Positions 8,377 to 21,705 of a stretch of DNA of 64,000 nt are shown here, in pieces (the first letter of the stretch is position 1; every line of letters begins with the position of its first letter). The position numbers and the translations under genes are program-made. Origin of the DNA: Synechococcus sp. BO 8801 (GTDB taxonomy: Bacteria; Cyanobacteriota; Cyanobacteriia; PCC-6307; Cyanobiaceae); NCBI RefSeq assembly GCF_002252675.1, contig NZ_NQKY01000002.1, forward strand, positions 124,001 through 188,000. Direction: 5' to 3'. Below the pieces are notes generated by a model. That model saw only the letters and a program-made list of their open reading frames with translations. It searched no databases and was not told the origin of the DNA.

Positions 8377-10083
8377 ATGGATCTGGCCGATCGAATTCGT
8401 CGTCCATTCAGGCTCCGAACATCTGACCTGAATATCGGTCTTCTTCTGTTTATTTCTACGTCCCTTGCCATTCTTATTCGGGTTCTGTGGGCGGGTGTGA
8501 TTACCAGTGGATTTCAGGATGATGTCCATGTGGCTGCGTCACTGGCACGCCGCTACTTGCAGCGCCCCCCAGGCACCGAGGTCGTTGACATGTATACGCA
8601 AGGTTTTCTCCACCCCCTGCTATACGTCCCGCTCTTGGCTTTGCTCCGCTTCATCGGCATCCCACCTCCATTACAGGACGGATTCGCGATCGCTTTCGTG
8701 CAGTCCGTGGCCGTGGGTCTTATTGCCATGCTGGCCTATGCAGGAAGTCGTGCCCTGCTGAATCGCGGGGCATCCGTTGCCGTTTGCTTCTTTTGCGTCG
8801 GACCGCCTCTGCTGATCCGGCCAGCGGATCTGTCGATCACCCAACTCACTCCTAATGGCGAGATCCTTGGCAGTGTGCTGCTCCTTGGCATGTGGACGCT
8901 TCTGGTTCATCGACCAGCGGGACGCCGAGCACTCTCAGGTGTCGTTGCCCTTTCCGTGGCCGCCTTTCACCTTAAGTATCAGCTCGTACCCCAGGTGTGG
9001 GCTCTGATCCTGGGTGGGGGCCTCGGCCGGCGGCGGACTTTCCGGCTTCTAGCTATCTCTTTCGTGGCGTGTCTGGTGGTTGACCTGCTCGTTTACCGGA
9101 TGGGGGGCTATGGGCTGTTCAGCCGCGCCGGTTCCCTGTTGGGCGACTACATGGGCGTCGTAGATATCGACGCCTCCAGTAGGGAGCCGTCTGGGTTTTC
9201 TCTCCGGGCTGTGGCCGTCTGGTTCATTGTCAAGGTTTTCACTTTCGTCCGCAATGCACCTGATCTGCTCATGGGTTTGCTGGCCAAGCTGCGCACGCTG
9301 GCAGTCGAAGCCCCTCAATTCCTGCTGGCCTGGCTTGTGTGGCTCGTTCCCCTGGTTCGCCCCCAGCGCTACCCGCCCCACTCTCTTCATTTCTTCAGGG
9401 CGTCGCTTCTCCTGTCTCTCGCCACCATCGCCGCGATTCTGCTGCCCAACAAGGGCATGTTGAACTACTACCTGCTTCTTATTCCCACGGCTGTCGTGGT
9501 TATGGCCACAGGCCTGGCCAACGTCCCTGGCCTTGTCAGCTCCGCTGCATCGGCAAAGGTCCCGGCTTCATGGCCTGCCCGACCGTTCGCGATGCCATGG
9601 TGGGCCCCACTTCTGGCCCTTACACCTGTTCTCGCTCTGCTGAGCGTTACGGGCCACAGGATGACCCGGGAGCTGGCTTCTGGCGGCAGTCGCATGGGTT
9701 CCCTCCTCCCCGCCGAAACGCGTCAGGAAGGTCTCCATGTCTTTGGATTGAATTCCCACCTTCTAGGGGTTCATGACACTCATATCAGTGACCTCAACCT
9801 CGGCACACTACTCGTCTTGTCCTGGGTCAAGAACGACACGACGGCATACATCCGCGCGCTCACCACTTCGCAGGACAGGCCCAGATTCGTGCTTGACCAT
9901 GTGTCCTCCCCGCGAAAGGGTGCTGGTCTTGCTCCGGCCAACTTCCCCCCCTTGGAGGAGCTGGCCCGGCGCCACGGCGTCAACTTGCTTGAGGTTTACC
10001 GCGTGCGTCAGACCAATGAATTGGGCATCCTCTATGAACGGATCAGTGATCCCCAGGAGAAGCATCAAACAAGCCGGGAGTGA
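8377..10083 (+). CDS. Polytopic membrane protein, GT-C-like
   Basis: This 568-residue protein has a short basic N-terminus, then roughly ten or more hydrophobic segments and a soluble C-terminal tail of about 100 residues. After the first helix comes FQDDVHVAASLARRYL. An acidic DD in the first outer loop is the hallmark position of GT-C glycosyltransferases that use polyprenyl-phosphate donors. ATG 8377 is chosen because the upstream extension lacks hydrophobic or conserved features. It is divergent from gtrB/gtrA and could be the membrane glycosyltransferase that receives their lipid-linked sugar. I do not recognise a named family, so the function is inferred from topology and neighbours. 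Confidence 0.65.
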   Translation: MDLADRIRRPFRLRTSDLNIGLLLFISTSLAILIRVLWAGVITSGFQDDVHVAASLARRYLQRPPGTEVVDMYTQGFLHPLLYVPLLALLRFIGIPPPLQDGFAIAFVQSVAVGLIAMLAYAGSRALLNRGASVAVCFFCVGPPLLIRPADLSITQLTPNGEILGSVLLLGMWTLLVHRPAGRRALSGVVALSVAAFHLKYQLVPQVWALILGGGLGRRRTFRLLAISFVACLVVDLLVYRMGGYGLFSRAGSLLGDYMGVVDIDASSREPSGFSLRAVAVWFIVKVFTFVRNAPDLLMGLLAKLRTLAVEAPQFLLAWLVWLVPLVRPQRYPPHSLHFFRASLLLSLATIAAILLPNKGMLNYYLLLIPTAVVVMATGLANVPGLVSSAASAKVPASWPARPFAMPWWAPLLALTPVLALLSVTGHRMTRELASGGSRMGSLLPAETRQEGLHVFGLNSHLLGVHDTHISDLNLGTLLVLSWVKNDTTAYIRALTTSQDRPRFVLDHVSSPRKGAGLAPANFPPLEELARRHGVNLLEVYRVRQTNELGILYERISDPQEKHQTSRE

Positions 10084-10097
10084 GATCCCGGCTTCCT
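10073..10097 (+). terminator. Possible terminator hairpin with weak T tract
   Basis: A perfect 7-bp stem GCCGGGA/TCCCGGC with a 6-nt loop spans the stop codon of the membrane-protein gene (stop at 10081-10083) and is followed by TTCCTGTT. The stem is strong but the T tract is poor, so this may only be a weak or Rho-assisted stop. Confidence 0.4.
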
Positions 10098-10137
10098 GTT
10101 GATGAATGTCTTGGCGTTGCCTTCGGCCAGGCCGAGG

Positions 10138-10285
10138 TCAGCCCAGCGCCTAGGCGGTGGCCACCACGTTGTCGACGGTGAAGCCGAACTTCTCCAAGCA
10201 GACACCGCCGGGGTCGGAGGCACCGAAGTTGTCGATCGAGACGCTGGCGCCGTCAAAGCCGGTGAACGTGTGCCAGTGGAAACGG
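10138..10285 (-). pseudogene. tkt: Relic of a transketolase 3' end
   Basis: On the minus strand this stretch encodes a close match to the last ~45 residues of the intact transketolase whose gene ends at 12065. It has [15 protein letters not shown] versus [15 protein letters not shown], and [15 protein letters not shown] in both. The native stop (10138-10140) aligns with the tkt stop. Four codons earlier a Lys codon has become TAG (10150-10152). Homology fades upstream of about 10285, and no start, cofactor domains or further transketolase sequence follow. Third-position differences show the copy is not very recent, or came from another strain. It is best read as the scar of a recombination that brought the accessory region beside tkt. 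Confidence 0.85.
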
Positions 10286-10429
10286 TCAGCGTCTCCAGCG
10301 TGTGCCCGCAGCTCACTATGCAAAGCGACGTCGCGTCGGTGCACGAAGGTTACGGTGATTCTGGAGAACTCTCCGGCAGTGAGAATGTCTCGACACTTCG
10401 TCAAGGCGTAGTGACTGTGTCTTCAATGC

Positions 10430-12007
10430 TCAGCTCAGCTTGATCAGTACGGTGTCGTCATTCACCTGGATGGAGCCTGGTTGCGGCCAGGGTTTCATGG
10501 TTGCAAACTCGGTCTCAAATCTTTTCTTCTCTTTTTCTTCCACGGGTTTCAGGCCTGGAATGCCCATCGCTCTCAGCCAGGCACTGATCCGCAGAGCACT
10601 GCCTCCATCCCAATTGAAAAAGGAGGAACCGGCAAAGGAGTACCATCCGGTTCGATAAGGTTGCTCCCGTTGCAGTGAGCCATCGGTTGCAATTCTGGAG
10701 ACCCGGGGTGCTTGCTTGGAACTCGTGGCAATCACGGAAGCAACAGTGTTGGCAACCAGCTGATCAGCACGTTGATTGAAAGCACGTGCTGCGTAATAAT
10801 GGGAAATCGTAATAAGGCTCTGCAGAATCAACACGCAAGACAGTGCTGCGCCAACCATGAGAATCCTCAATCTCCGTGAGCCTGCCGCCAGCTCCATCCA
10901 CACCATTGATGCCAGCCAGGCCACATAGGGAACGGCGAAGAGAGCCCGCATCGGAATCCGATACGGTTTTGAGACAATGTTAAGGGCCAAGGGGATGGCA
11001 AGCAGGGATAGCCAGCCGAGCATTCCTCGCCAACCTGCCTTGAGTTGGATCCCGGAAGCCTGGGTTAAATCGCGAGCTGGGCCGCAGTAGATGAAGTAAA
11101 GAACAAGAGCGCCAATCAGAAGCAGGGGCAGGCCCCAGAGGGGATGGCCATAGAAGAAGCCAGGCGTGAGATAGGTTCTAGTGTATTGCTCCAGGTTGCC
11201 CGTGATGTACTGAAGCGGCTCTGTCCTGAGCATGAAATAGGGGCTTCGAAAGTAGATATTCACATGTTGGATGTTCTGGCCTGTGAGCGTGAGATACGCC
11301 TTGACGGTGAGCGCATAGGCCAGGACGGATGCTACCCCGTACACAATCCAGGTTCGAAGGCTGGTAAGGCCAAATGCTGATTGATGGCTCTCTGCCTGAG
11401 AGATCGAAAACAGGGTTACCCCCATTCCGATGGCAAAATAGACGGTGATCTGGGATTGAAAGGTGCTGAGAGCGAGAACCAGCAGAGCTACCGTGAGAAC
11501 TGAGAGCAGGCTGTGCTGGAGGGGAGGGCGTTGATTCCTGATTCTGTCCACCGTCAACAAGGCAGCCGTGGATGTGCAGATCAGCCCAAGAGCAAGGCCT
11601 GCAGCCAGGCCTGAATACTCCTGAGTAAGCCAGTTCGTTGGAAACAGAATAAAAATCAGAAAGCCTAGCTGGGTTCTCCAGGAATGGCGTAGGCCGTGAA
11701 TGGAAACAATGGTGTTATATGAAATGATATAGGCTGCAGCCAGCAGTGCATAGGGGGCCAAGGGTAAGACTCCCGGTGGCTGCAGTATTTGGCCTAACAG
11801 TTCAAGGGAAAATCGGCCCTGAAGGGAGATTGAAAACGGGGTAAACAAACCCAACTCTTCGTCGATGTTCAGGCCATGGCTGAACATGAACCCCCCCATC
11901 GCGACGCATGCAAACACGAACTGTGCCAGCGCCGCGGTTGGGGTCAGGCCACTTGATAAGAAGAGGGCCAGCAAGTCTGCCGTGGGACTTTCTGGCTTCT
12001 TCTTCAT
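10430..12007 (-). CDS. Polytopic membrane protein, GtrII/GT-C-like
   Basis: This 525-residue protein has about ten hydrophobic segments and a soluble tail. After the first helix it reads HGLNIDEELGLF...SLQGRF. Acidic residues in the first outer loop followed by a GR motif resemble GtrII-type glucosyltransferases of serotype-conversion systems, though the match is by eye. Base composition is clearly more AT-rich than the flanking tkt gene. The gene sits alone between the intact tkt 3' end and the tkt relic, so it was probably brought in or isolated by the same event. It could be the GtrC-like partner of GtrA/GtrB; the plus-strand membrane protein ending at 10083 is the other candidate. Confidence 0.6.
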   Translation of the reverse strand: MKKKPESPTADLLALFLSSGLTPTAALAQFVFACVAMGGFMFSHGLNIDEELGLFTPFSISLQGRFSLELLGQILQPPGVLPLAPYALLAAAYIISYNTIVSIHGLRHSWRTQLGFLIFILFPTNWLTQEYSGLAAGLALGLICTSTAALLTVDRIRNQRPPLQHSLLSVLTVALLVLALSTFQSQITVYFAIGMGVTLFSISQAESHQSAFGLTSLRTWIVYGVASVLAYALTVKAYLTLTGQNIQHVNIYFRSPYFMLRTEPLQYITGNLEQYTRTYLTPGFFYGHPLWGLPLLLIGALVLYFIYCGPARDLTQASGIQLKAGWRGMLGWLSLLAIPLALNIVSKPYRIPMRALFAVPYVAWLASMVWMELAAGSRRLRILMVGAALSCVLILQSLITISHYYAARAFNQRADQLVANTVASVIATSSKQAPRVSRIATDGSLQREQPYRTGWYSFAGSSFFNWDGGSALRISAWLRAMGIPGLKPVEEKEKKRFETEFATMKPWPQPGSIQVNDDTVLIKLS

Positions 12008-12064
12008 CGGACTTAGGAAGAACTCGCTAGGAAGATAGTGCCCATGGATGGATTGGGCACCACC

Positions 12065-14083
<2,019 letters not shown>

Positions 14084-14158
14084 GGCTTGACGGGGGAGTA
14101 CAGGGAGGAGGGAGGTGTTCCTGGGATGGGTGACCCGGTGCGCTGGCGCGCCGGGTGT

Positions 14159-15406
14159 TCAGGTCATCCGGCGGAAGGCGAGGCAGACGTTGTGGCCGCC
14201 GAATCCGAAGGAGTTGGAGAGCACGACGTTGACGGCGTGTTCCCGGGCCTGGTTGGGCACCACATCCAGATCGCAGGCAGGATCAGGCGTGCTGTAGTTG
14301 ATCGTAGGCGGTACCAGGTTGTGGGCCACCGCCAGCACCGCGGCGATGGCCTCGATGCCGCCGCTGCCACCCAGGAGGTGGCCGGTCATCGACTTGGTGG
14401 AACTGACCGGGATGGTCATGGCGTGGGCCCCGAGCGCCGACTTGATGGCGGCGGTCTCGTTGCTGTCGTTGGCCTGGGTGCTGGTGCCGTGGGCGTTGAC
14501 GTAGTCCACCGCCTCCGGCTCCAGCCGGGCATCGGCCAGGGCCAGGCGGATGGCCTCCGCCGCCCCCACGCCGCCGGGGGAGGGCAGGGTGTAGTGGTAG
14601 GCGTCGCAGGTCATGCCGTAGCCGACGATCTCGCCCAGCACCCGGGCGCCCCGGGCCGTGGCGTGCTCGAGGCTCTCCAGCACCAGCACCCCCGCCCCCT
14701 CACCGATCACGAAGCCGTTGCGCTCGGCGTCGAAGGGGCGGCTGGCGGTGGCGGGGTCGTCGTTGCGGAACGACAGGGCCCGGGCGCTGGCAAAGCCGGC
14801 CACCCCCAGGGGGGTGATCGCCGATTCGGCACCGCCGCAGACCATGGCGTCCGCCAGGCCCATCTGGATCAGCCGGAAGGCATCCCCGATGGCGTTGGAG
14901 CCGGCGGCGCAGGCGGTGGCCACGGCGCTGCTGGGGCCCCTGGCGCCGATGGCGATGGCCGCCAGTCCGGTGGCCATGTTGGGAATCATCATCGGCACAC
15001 AGAACGGGCTGACCCGGTCGGGACCGCGGTCGGCCAGCACGTGGGCCTGGGTTTCCATCATCAGCAGCCCGCCCACGCCGGAGCCGATGGCGACACCGAT
15101 GCGCGAGGCGTTGCCGTCGTCGATGGTCAGGCCGGCATCGGCGACCGCCTGCTTGGCCGCGACCACCCCGAACTGGCAGAAGCGATCCCAGCGCTTTGCT
15201 TCCTTTGGTTCCAGCCAGCCCGCCGTGTCGAAGTCCTTGACTTCGGCGGCGAAGCGGCAGGCATGGCGGGAGGCATCGAACAGGGTGATCGGCGCCACCC
15301 CATTGCGGCCGCTGGTCAGCCCCTCCCAGTAATCCGCGACGTTGTTGCCGATCGGTGTGACCGCGCCCAGGCCGGTGACGACGACGCGGCGGAGACCCTC
15401 CACCAT
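14159..15406 (-). CDS. fabF: 3-oxoacyl-ACP synthase II
   Basis: This is the beta-ketoacyl-ACP synthase that elongates fatty acids by condensing acyl groups with malonyl-ACP. ATG 15406 gives about 415 residues beginning VEGLRRVVVTGLG, the usual FabF start; a longer upstream frame into acpP is unlikely. The catalytic Cys lies in TACAAGSNAIGDA, and the two His in NAHGTSTQAND and STKSMTGHLLGG. The start lies 7 nt after the acpP stop, so the two are surely cotranscribed, a common cyanobacterial arrangement. Confidence 0.96.
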   Translation of the reverse strand: MVEGLRRVVVTGLGAVTPIGNNVADYWEGLTSGRNGVAPITLFDASRHACRFAAEVKDFDTAGWLEPKEAKRWDRFCQFGVVAAKQAVADAGLTIDDGNASRIGVAIGSGVGGLLMMETQAHVLADRGPDRVSPFCVPMMIPNMATGLAAIAIGARGPSSAVATACAAGSNAIGDAFRLIQMGLADAMVCGGAESAITPLGVAGFASARALSFRNDDPATASRPFDAERNGFVIGEGAGVLVLESLEHATARGARVLGEIVGYGMTCDAYHYTLPSPGGVGAAEAIRLALADARLEPEAVDYVNAHGTSTQANDSNETAAIKSALGAHAMTIPVSSTKSMTGHLLGGSGGIEAIAAVLAVAHNLVPPTINYSTPDPACDLDVVPNQAREHAVNVVLSNSFGFGGHNVCLAFRRMT

Positions 15407-15413
15407 GGACGCC

Positions 15414-15656
15414 TCAGGCCTGCTTCTCTTGGATGTATTTGACGGCGTCACCCACCGTGGTGATCCCTTCGGCCGACTCGTCGGGGATCTCGATGTCGAA
15501 GGCTTCCTCCAGGGCCATCACCAGCTCGACGGTGTCGAGGGAATCGGCGCCCAGATCGTTCTGGAAATTGGATTCCGGCTTGACCTCGTCAGCCTCCACG
15601 CTGAGCTGTTCGGCAACGATCGACCGGACTTTCTCGAAGATCGCTTCCTGGGACAT
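15414..15656 (-). CDS. acpP: Acyl carrier protein
   Basis: This small acidic 80-residue protein carries growing fatty-acyl chains on a phosphopantetheine arm. The attachment serine is in [10 protein letters not shown], and the four-helix pattern and length are standard. It is the first gene of the acpP-fabF-tkt run and diverges from psaC across about 150 nt that must hold both promoters. Confidence 0.97.
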   Translation of the reverse strand: MSQEAIFEKVRSIVAEQLSVEADEVKPESNFQNDLGADSLDTVELVMALEEAFDIEIPDESAEGITTVGDAVKYIQEKQA

Positions 15657-15727
15657 GGCTGCTGTGAGGGAGGCAGCATCCTACGGGTCGCCCCGTTCGG
15701 GGCCTTTCGGCGTATGAACAAGGGTGA

Positions 15728-16051
<324 letters not shown>

Positions 16052-16086
16052 GCACCGGCGCCGCCGCTGCCCTCCCATAAGCTCAT

Positions 16087-16114
16087 GCCCGGCGCCTGCG
16101 CCGGGCTTTTTTTT
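16087..16114 (+). terminator. Intrinsic terminator after psaC
   Basis: A perfect 9-bp stem, GCCCGGCGC paired with GCGCCGGGC, has a 2-nt gap that must open into a slightly larger loop. It is followed directly by eight T residues. It lies 35 nt after the psaC stop and just before glmS, so it should separate the two transcripts. Confidence 0.92.
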
Positions 16115-16128
16115 GGCCTACTTGTTCT

Positions 16129-18025
<1,897 letters not shown>

Positions 18026-18027
<2 letters not shown>

Positions 18028-18113
18028 GGGTGTGGCGCTGCGGGGAAACTCCGGTCGGCGAGCCGGCCTGGGCCGGCAACGCCGCCTCCGGTTCACCGCA
18101 GCGCCACACCCTC
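18026..18113. repeat. Palindromic intergenic repeat, copy A
   Basis: The element is bounded by perfect 18-nt inverted arms, GAGGGTGTGGCGCTGCGG (18026-18043) and its complement (18096-18113). The interior has GGCGAGCC, GGCCTGGGCC and GGCAACGCCGCC. The left arm overlaps the last bases of glmS. In opposite orientation the arms and interior match copy B, so the two form a family rather than two unrelated terminators. Confidence 0.75.
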
Positions 18114-18181
18114 CCGGGGGAGGCGAGAGCCTTCTGCCGCAAGCTTGGATGGCCTGTGCCTGCCCCCCTCTCCGCCAGCTC

Positions 18182-18266
18182 CTGTGGCGCTGAGGGCGCC
18201 GACCGAAGGCGGCGTTGCCCGCTCCGCGGGCTCGCCGCCCCAGGCCGGCGCCTTCAGCGCCACAGG
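18182..18266. repeat. Palindromic intergenic repeat, copy B (inverted to A)
   Basis: Arms CCTGTGGCGCTGAGGGCGCC (18182-18201) and its near-complement (18247-18266) match with one mismatch in 20. Read on the minus strand, the interior again contains GGCGAGCC and GGCAACGCCGCC, as in copy A. The right arm overlaps the last codons (LWR-stop) of the ATP-grasp gene. It may also act as a bidirectional terminator between the converging genes. Confidence 0.75.
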
Positions 18267-19288
18267 CTGGTCCCCGGCCAGAGCTGGCCGAGTTGCAGGT
18301 CCAGGTCCCTGCCCACGAAGGGGAGACCGTTGCTGGGGGAGAAGGTGACCTCGTTCAGGTAGATCCGGCCGTCGTCCCCCACCATCAGGTCGACCCTGAC
18401 CGAGTGCAACGGGCCGGCGACGGTGCGGGCCACCTCCAGGCAGCGCCGCTGGAGCGGTTCGCTGAGCTGGAAGTCCGCCAGCCGCTTCTCCGCAGGATCC
18501 TGCTCGGCCAGGGGGACGAAGCGTCCGTCCAGCAGCAGGCGACGGTTGGGCTTGCCCGGCTGCAGCGCCTTGGCGAAGACCGTGATCAGGGCCACCTCAC
18601 CCCCGAGCACATAGAAGAGCAGGGACAGCGACGGGATGCGGGAGGAGATCGACCGCTCGATCAGGAGGCGCCGGGGGAAGCTGTTGTACCACCACTCACC
18701 CTGCCCGAGGCCGAAGGGGCGGCTCAGCCACCGCCGGCAGGTGGCCTCCAGGGCCTCCCGCTGCCCTGCCTCCAGCGGGAAGCGGATGCGCTGGACCATG
18801 TCGGAGCCGTGGCTGGCCTTGAGGTAGTACTCGCCCGGCTCCAGCTGCCCATTGGCGGGCAGCTGGGGCTGGTCGTGGTGCCAGACCACCTCCGGCACGC
18901 TCACCTGGCCCGCCAGGGCCGGGGGCAGGAAGCTGCCCGTGAGCAGCTTGTTGCCGCTCTCGGGCACCTTGATGGGGGCGAAGAACTTGGCGTGGCTCAC
19001 CTTCTCGGAGTAGGAGCGGGGCCTGGCGAGATCGGGGTAGCGGCCGCAGGCCCTCCGGTAGGAGGCCAGGACGTTCTGCAGGACCGCGATCAGGTCCTGG
19101 CGGGTGTAGTGGTCGATGCCGCGGCGGAACCCCTCCGGTGGGGTCGTCGCGAACGGCGCCGGGGTGGCGCGCTCCATCGTCCGCAGGAGGCGGCGGGCCA
19201 GGTGGCGGCTGATGGCCGCCGACAGGGCGCGCCTGAGCGGTCGCAGGGGCCGTTCCGCCCCTGCCATGAAACTGGACACGCTCTTCAA
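18254..19288 (-). CDS. TupA-like ATP-grasp family protein
   Basis: This 344-residue protein resembles the TupA-like ATP-grasp family found in surface-polysaccharide loci. The recognisable run is PRSYSEKVSHAKFF, an ADP-binding-like KLLTGSFLPPALAG, a glycine loop KASHGSDM, and a C-terminal acidic metal site (VRVDLMVGDDGRIYLNEVTFSP). Members probably ligate an amino acid or acid to a glycan; substrates are mostly unknown. Its start overlaps the manC stop by 4 nt, so it is cotranscribed with the GDP-mannose gene. The 3' end runs into palindromic repeat B. Confidence 0.78.
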   Translation of the reverse strand: MKSVSSFMAGAERPLRPLRRALSAAISRHLARRLLRTMERATPAPFATTPPEGFRRGIDHYTRQDLIAVLQNVLASYRRACGRYPDLARPRSYSEKVSHAKFFAPIKVPESGNKLLTGSFLPPALAGQVSVPEVVWHHDQPQLPANGQLEPGEYYLKASHGSDMVQRIRFPLEAGQREALEATCRRWLSRPFGLGQGEWWYNSFPRRLLIERSISSRIPSLSLLFYVLGGEVALITVFAKALQPGKPNRRLLLDGRFVPLAEQDPAEKRLADFQLSEPLQRRCLEVARTVAGPLHSVRVDLMVGDDGRIYLNEVTFSPSNGLPFVGRDLDLQLGQLWPGTSLWR

Positions 19289-20733
19289 GGGCAGGTCAGG
19301 GGGGCGTCACTGCGGCCGTACTGGTCGTCGAAGCGCACGATGTCGTCCTCGCCGAGATAGGGGCCGCTCTGCACCTCGATCAGCTCCATGGGGATCTTGC
19401 CGGGGTTGGTGAGGCGGTGCCGGGCGCCGAGGGGAATGTAGGTGCTCTGGTTCTCGCCCACCAGCTCCTCCACCCCGTCCTTCTCCACCACGGCGGTGCC
19501 CCGCACCACCACCCAGTGCTCGGCCCGGTGGTGGTGCATCTGCAGGGACAGGCTGGCGCCGGGCTTCACCGAGATCTTCTTGACCTGCCAGCGCTCCCCT
19601 TCCACCACCCCGTCGTAGTGGCCCCAGGGGCGGTAGATGCGGCGGTGGGCGCGGCTCTCGGGGGCCCCGTCCCGCTCCAGCCGGCCGACGATGCCCTTCA
19701 CCTCCTGGGCGCGGTCGCGGTGGGCCACCAGCACCACGTCGTCGGTCTCGACCACCACCAGATCCTCGACCCCCAGCCCCACCACCAGGCGGTGCTCACT
19801 GCGCAGGTAGCAGTTGCGGCTGCCCTCGCTGATCACCCGGCCCCGCAGCACGTTGCCTTCCGGGTCCTGCTCCGAGGTCTCCCAGAGGGCCGCCCAGCTG
19901 CCCACGTCGCTCCAGTCGGCATCGAGGGGCAGCACGACGCCCCGGTCGGTCCGCTCCATCACCGCCACGTCGATGGCGATGCTGGGGCCGTTGGCGAAGG
20001 CCTCCCGCTCCAGCCGCAGGAACTCCAGGTCGGCGCTGTCGTGCTCCAGGGCGGTGCGGCAGGCGCTCACCACCTCGGGGACGAAGCGATCCAGCTCCGC
20101 CAGGATGGCGCTGGCGCGGAACAGGAACATGCCGCTGTTCCAGGTGAAGCGGCCGGTGGCCAGGAAGGCCTCGGCGGTGGCCCGGTCCGGCTTCTCCACG
20201 AAGCGGGCGATCGGCACGGGGGTGGCCGCCAGGGGTTCGGAGGCCTCGATGTAGCCGTAGCCCGTCTCGGGGCTGGTGGGCACGATGCCAAAGCTGACCA
20301 GCTGGCCGGCGGTGGCGGCGGCCATGCCGGCGGCCACGGTGGCGCGGAAGTCGGCGGCCCGGCGGATGACGTGGTCGGCCGCCAGGATCAGCAGCAGGGG
20401 GTCCTCGCCGCGGGCGGTGGCCTGCAGGGCCGCCACCGCCACCGCCGGGGCGGTGTTGCGCCCCACCGGCTCCAGCAGGATCGCCGCCGGCTCGACGCCG
20501 ATCTGGCGCATCTGCTCGGCCACGATGAAGCGATGGTCCTCGTTGCAGATCAGCAACGGCGGCGCCAGGTCCGGCAGCCCCTGGAGGCGCTGGTGGGTCT
20601 GCTGCAGGAGGGTTTCCTCGGTGGTGCCGGCCAGGGGCCAGTACTGCTTCGGATAGCTGGCCCGGGACAGGGGCCAGAGGCGGGTGCCGGTGCCGCCGCA
20701 GAGGATCACCGGGACCAGGGAGGGGGTAGCCAT
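19285..20733 (-). CDS. manC: Mannose-1-phosphate guanylyltransferase / mannose-6-phosphate isomerase
   Basis: This 482-residue bifunctional-type enzyme provides GDP-mannose. The N-terminal nucleotidyltransferase has CGGTGTRLWPLSR (12-24) and an FVEKPDRA sugar-phosphate site. The C-terminal cupin has RPWGHYDGV, HHHRAEHW and a GENQSTYIP stretch typical of type II phosphomannose isomerases. Length is standard for ManC/XanB. It is followed with an ATGA overlap by the ATP-grasp gene, so GDP-mannose supply and glycan ligation look linked. Confidence 0.95.
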   Translation of the reverse strand: MATPSLVPVILCGGTGTRLWPLSRASYPKQYWPLAGTTEETLLQQTHQRLQGLPDLAPPLLICNEDHRFIVAEQMRQIGVEPAAILLEPVGRNTAPAVAVAALQATARGEDPLLLILAADHVIRRAADFRATVAAGMAAATAGQLVSFGIVPTSPETGYGYIEASEPLAATPVPIARFVEKPDRATAEAFLATGRFTWNSGMFLFRASAILAELDRFVPEVVSACRTALEHDSADLEFLRLEREAFANGPSIAIDVAVMERTDRGVVLPLDADWSDVGSWAALWETSEQDPEGNVLRGRVISEGSRNCYLRSEHRLVVGLGVEDLVVVETDDVVLVAHRDRAQEVKGIVGRLERDGAPESRAHRRIYRPWGHYDGVVEGERWQVKKISVKPGASLSLQMHHHRAEHWVVVRGTAVVEKDGVEELVGENQSTYIPLGARHRLTNPGKIPMELIEVQSGPYLGEDDIVRFDDQYGRSDAPLTCP

Positions 20734-20825
20734 CGCGGCGGCAGCTGTCCCGCAGGACCATCAGACGGGCCCATTCAACCGGAGCCGCACCCGGCCGTCA
20801 GCGTCCGGGTGAACCCCGGAGGGTT

Positions 20826-21419
20826 TCAGAGGTCCAGAAGGCCGGGGGGCGGCGTCAGGCCGATCCAGCCCTCCGCCAGGTTCACCTCCGGCACGATCGC
20901 CTCCACGAAGGGGATCAGCAGCCGCCGGCCGCCGTTGCTGAGCTCCACCTCCAGCAGGTCGTTGCCCCCGTGGATCAGGTCGGTCACGGTGCCGATCGGG
21001 GCCTGGGGATCCGGCAGCAGCCGCACCTGGAGCCCCACCAGATCGAGGAGATGGAACTCCCCCGGCTCCAGGGTGGGACGGTCGGCGGCCGGCACCATGA
21101 GGTGATGGCCCACCAGGCCTTCGGCGGCGTTGCGGTCGCCGATGCCCTCGAGGCGCAGCACGAACAGGGTTTTGCCGGGCACGGGTCTGCCGGCCAGCAG
21201 CCGCACCGGCCGGGGTTGGCCCCCGGGGGCCTGCAGCCAGCGGGGGCCGGGCCGGGTGAACCGCTCGGGGAAGTCGCTCAGGGGCAGCAGGCGCACGTCG
21301 CCGCCCATGCCCTGGGCCGCCACGATCCGCCCGACGGCCATGAGCTCACCCGGGTCGGCCCCTTGGCTCTCGTTGCTGGTGTCGGCCACGGCCTGATCGC
21401 TCCCGTCGCGGCGCATCAT
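20826..21419 (-). CDS. rimM: Ribosome maturation factor RimM
   Basis: RimM helps mature the 30S head by binding S19. The RimM core starts at [17 protein letters not shown], followed by a C-terminal PRC barrel ([13 protein letters not shown]... [13 protein letters not shown]). ATG 21419 gives 197 residues with a short hydrophilic lead; ATG 21341 would give the bare core, and a longer frame to 21584 would cross the ndhS start. No trmD neighbour is present. It diverges from ndhS. Confidence 0.9.
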   Translation of the reverse strand: MMRRDGSDQAVADTSNESQGADPGELMAVGRIVAAQGMGGDVRLLPLSDFPERFTRPGPRWLQAPGGQPRPVRLLAGRPVPGKTLFVLRLEGIGDRNAAEGLVGHHLMVPAADRPTLEPGEFHLLDLVGLQVRLLPDPQAPIGTVTDLIHGGNDLLEVELSNGGRRLLIPFVEAIVPEVNLAEGWIGLTPPPGLLDL

Positions 21420-21525
21420 CGCGTCACGGGGCTGTGCGGTGCCCGCGGGCACCCGCCGGTGGCCCAACGCGACGCTTCGGCATCGATAATGGCCCCACTT
21501 GATGGTCCCCCCCAGGGCATCCGCC

Positions 21526-21705
21526 ATGGCCAGCAGCCCGATCCTGCCCGGTTCCACCGTGGTGGTGCGCGATCCCCGCTCCATTTACAACGGCTACCAG
21601 GGCTTCGTGCAGCGCATCAGCGGGGCGATGGCCGCGGTGCTGTTCGAGGGCGGCAACTGGGACAAGCTGGTGACCGTGCCCCTCAGCACCCTGGAGCAGG
21701 CCTGA
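21526..21705 (+). CDS. ndhS: NAD(P)H dehydrogenase-like complex subunit S
   Basis: This 59-residue protein has the SH3-like fold of NdhS, the ferredoxin-docking subunit of the cyanobacterial NDH-1 complex in cyclic electron flow. Conserved stretches are [22 protein letters not shown] and [16 protein letters not shown] 21526 fits the family N-terminus; starts at 21499 or 21502 would add eight or nine unlikely residues. Its 3' end overlaps the converging rnc gene by 23 nt. Confidence 0.88.
   Translation: MASSPILPGSTVVVRDPRSIYNGYQGFVQRISGAMAAVLFEGGNWDKLVTVPLSTLEQA

Noticed and set aside
10430-12007. Membrane protein as part of a transposon flanked by tkt repeats
   Set aside because: The flanking repeats are pieces of a chromosomal gene, not terminal inverted repeats, and there is no transposase.
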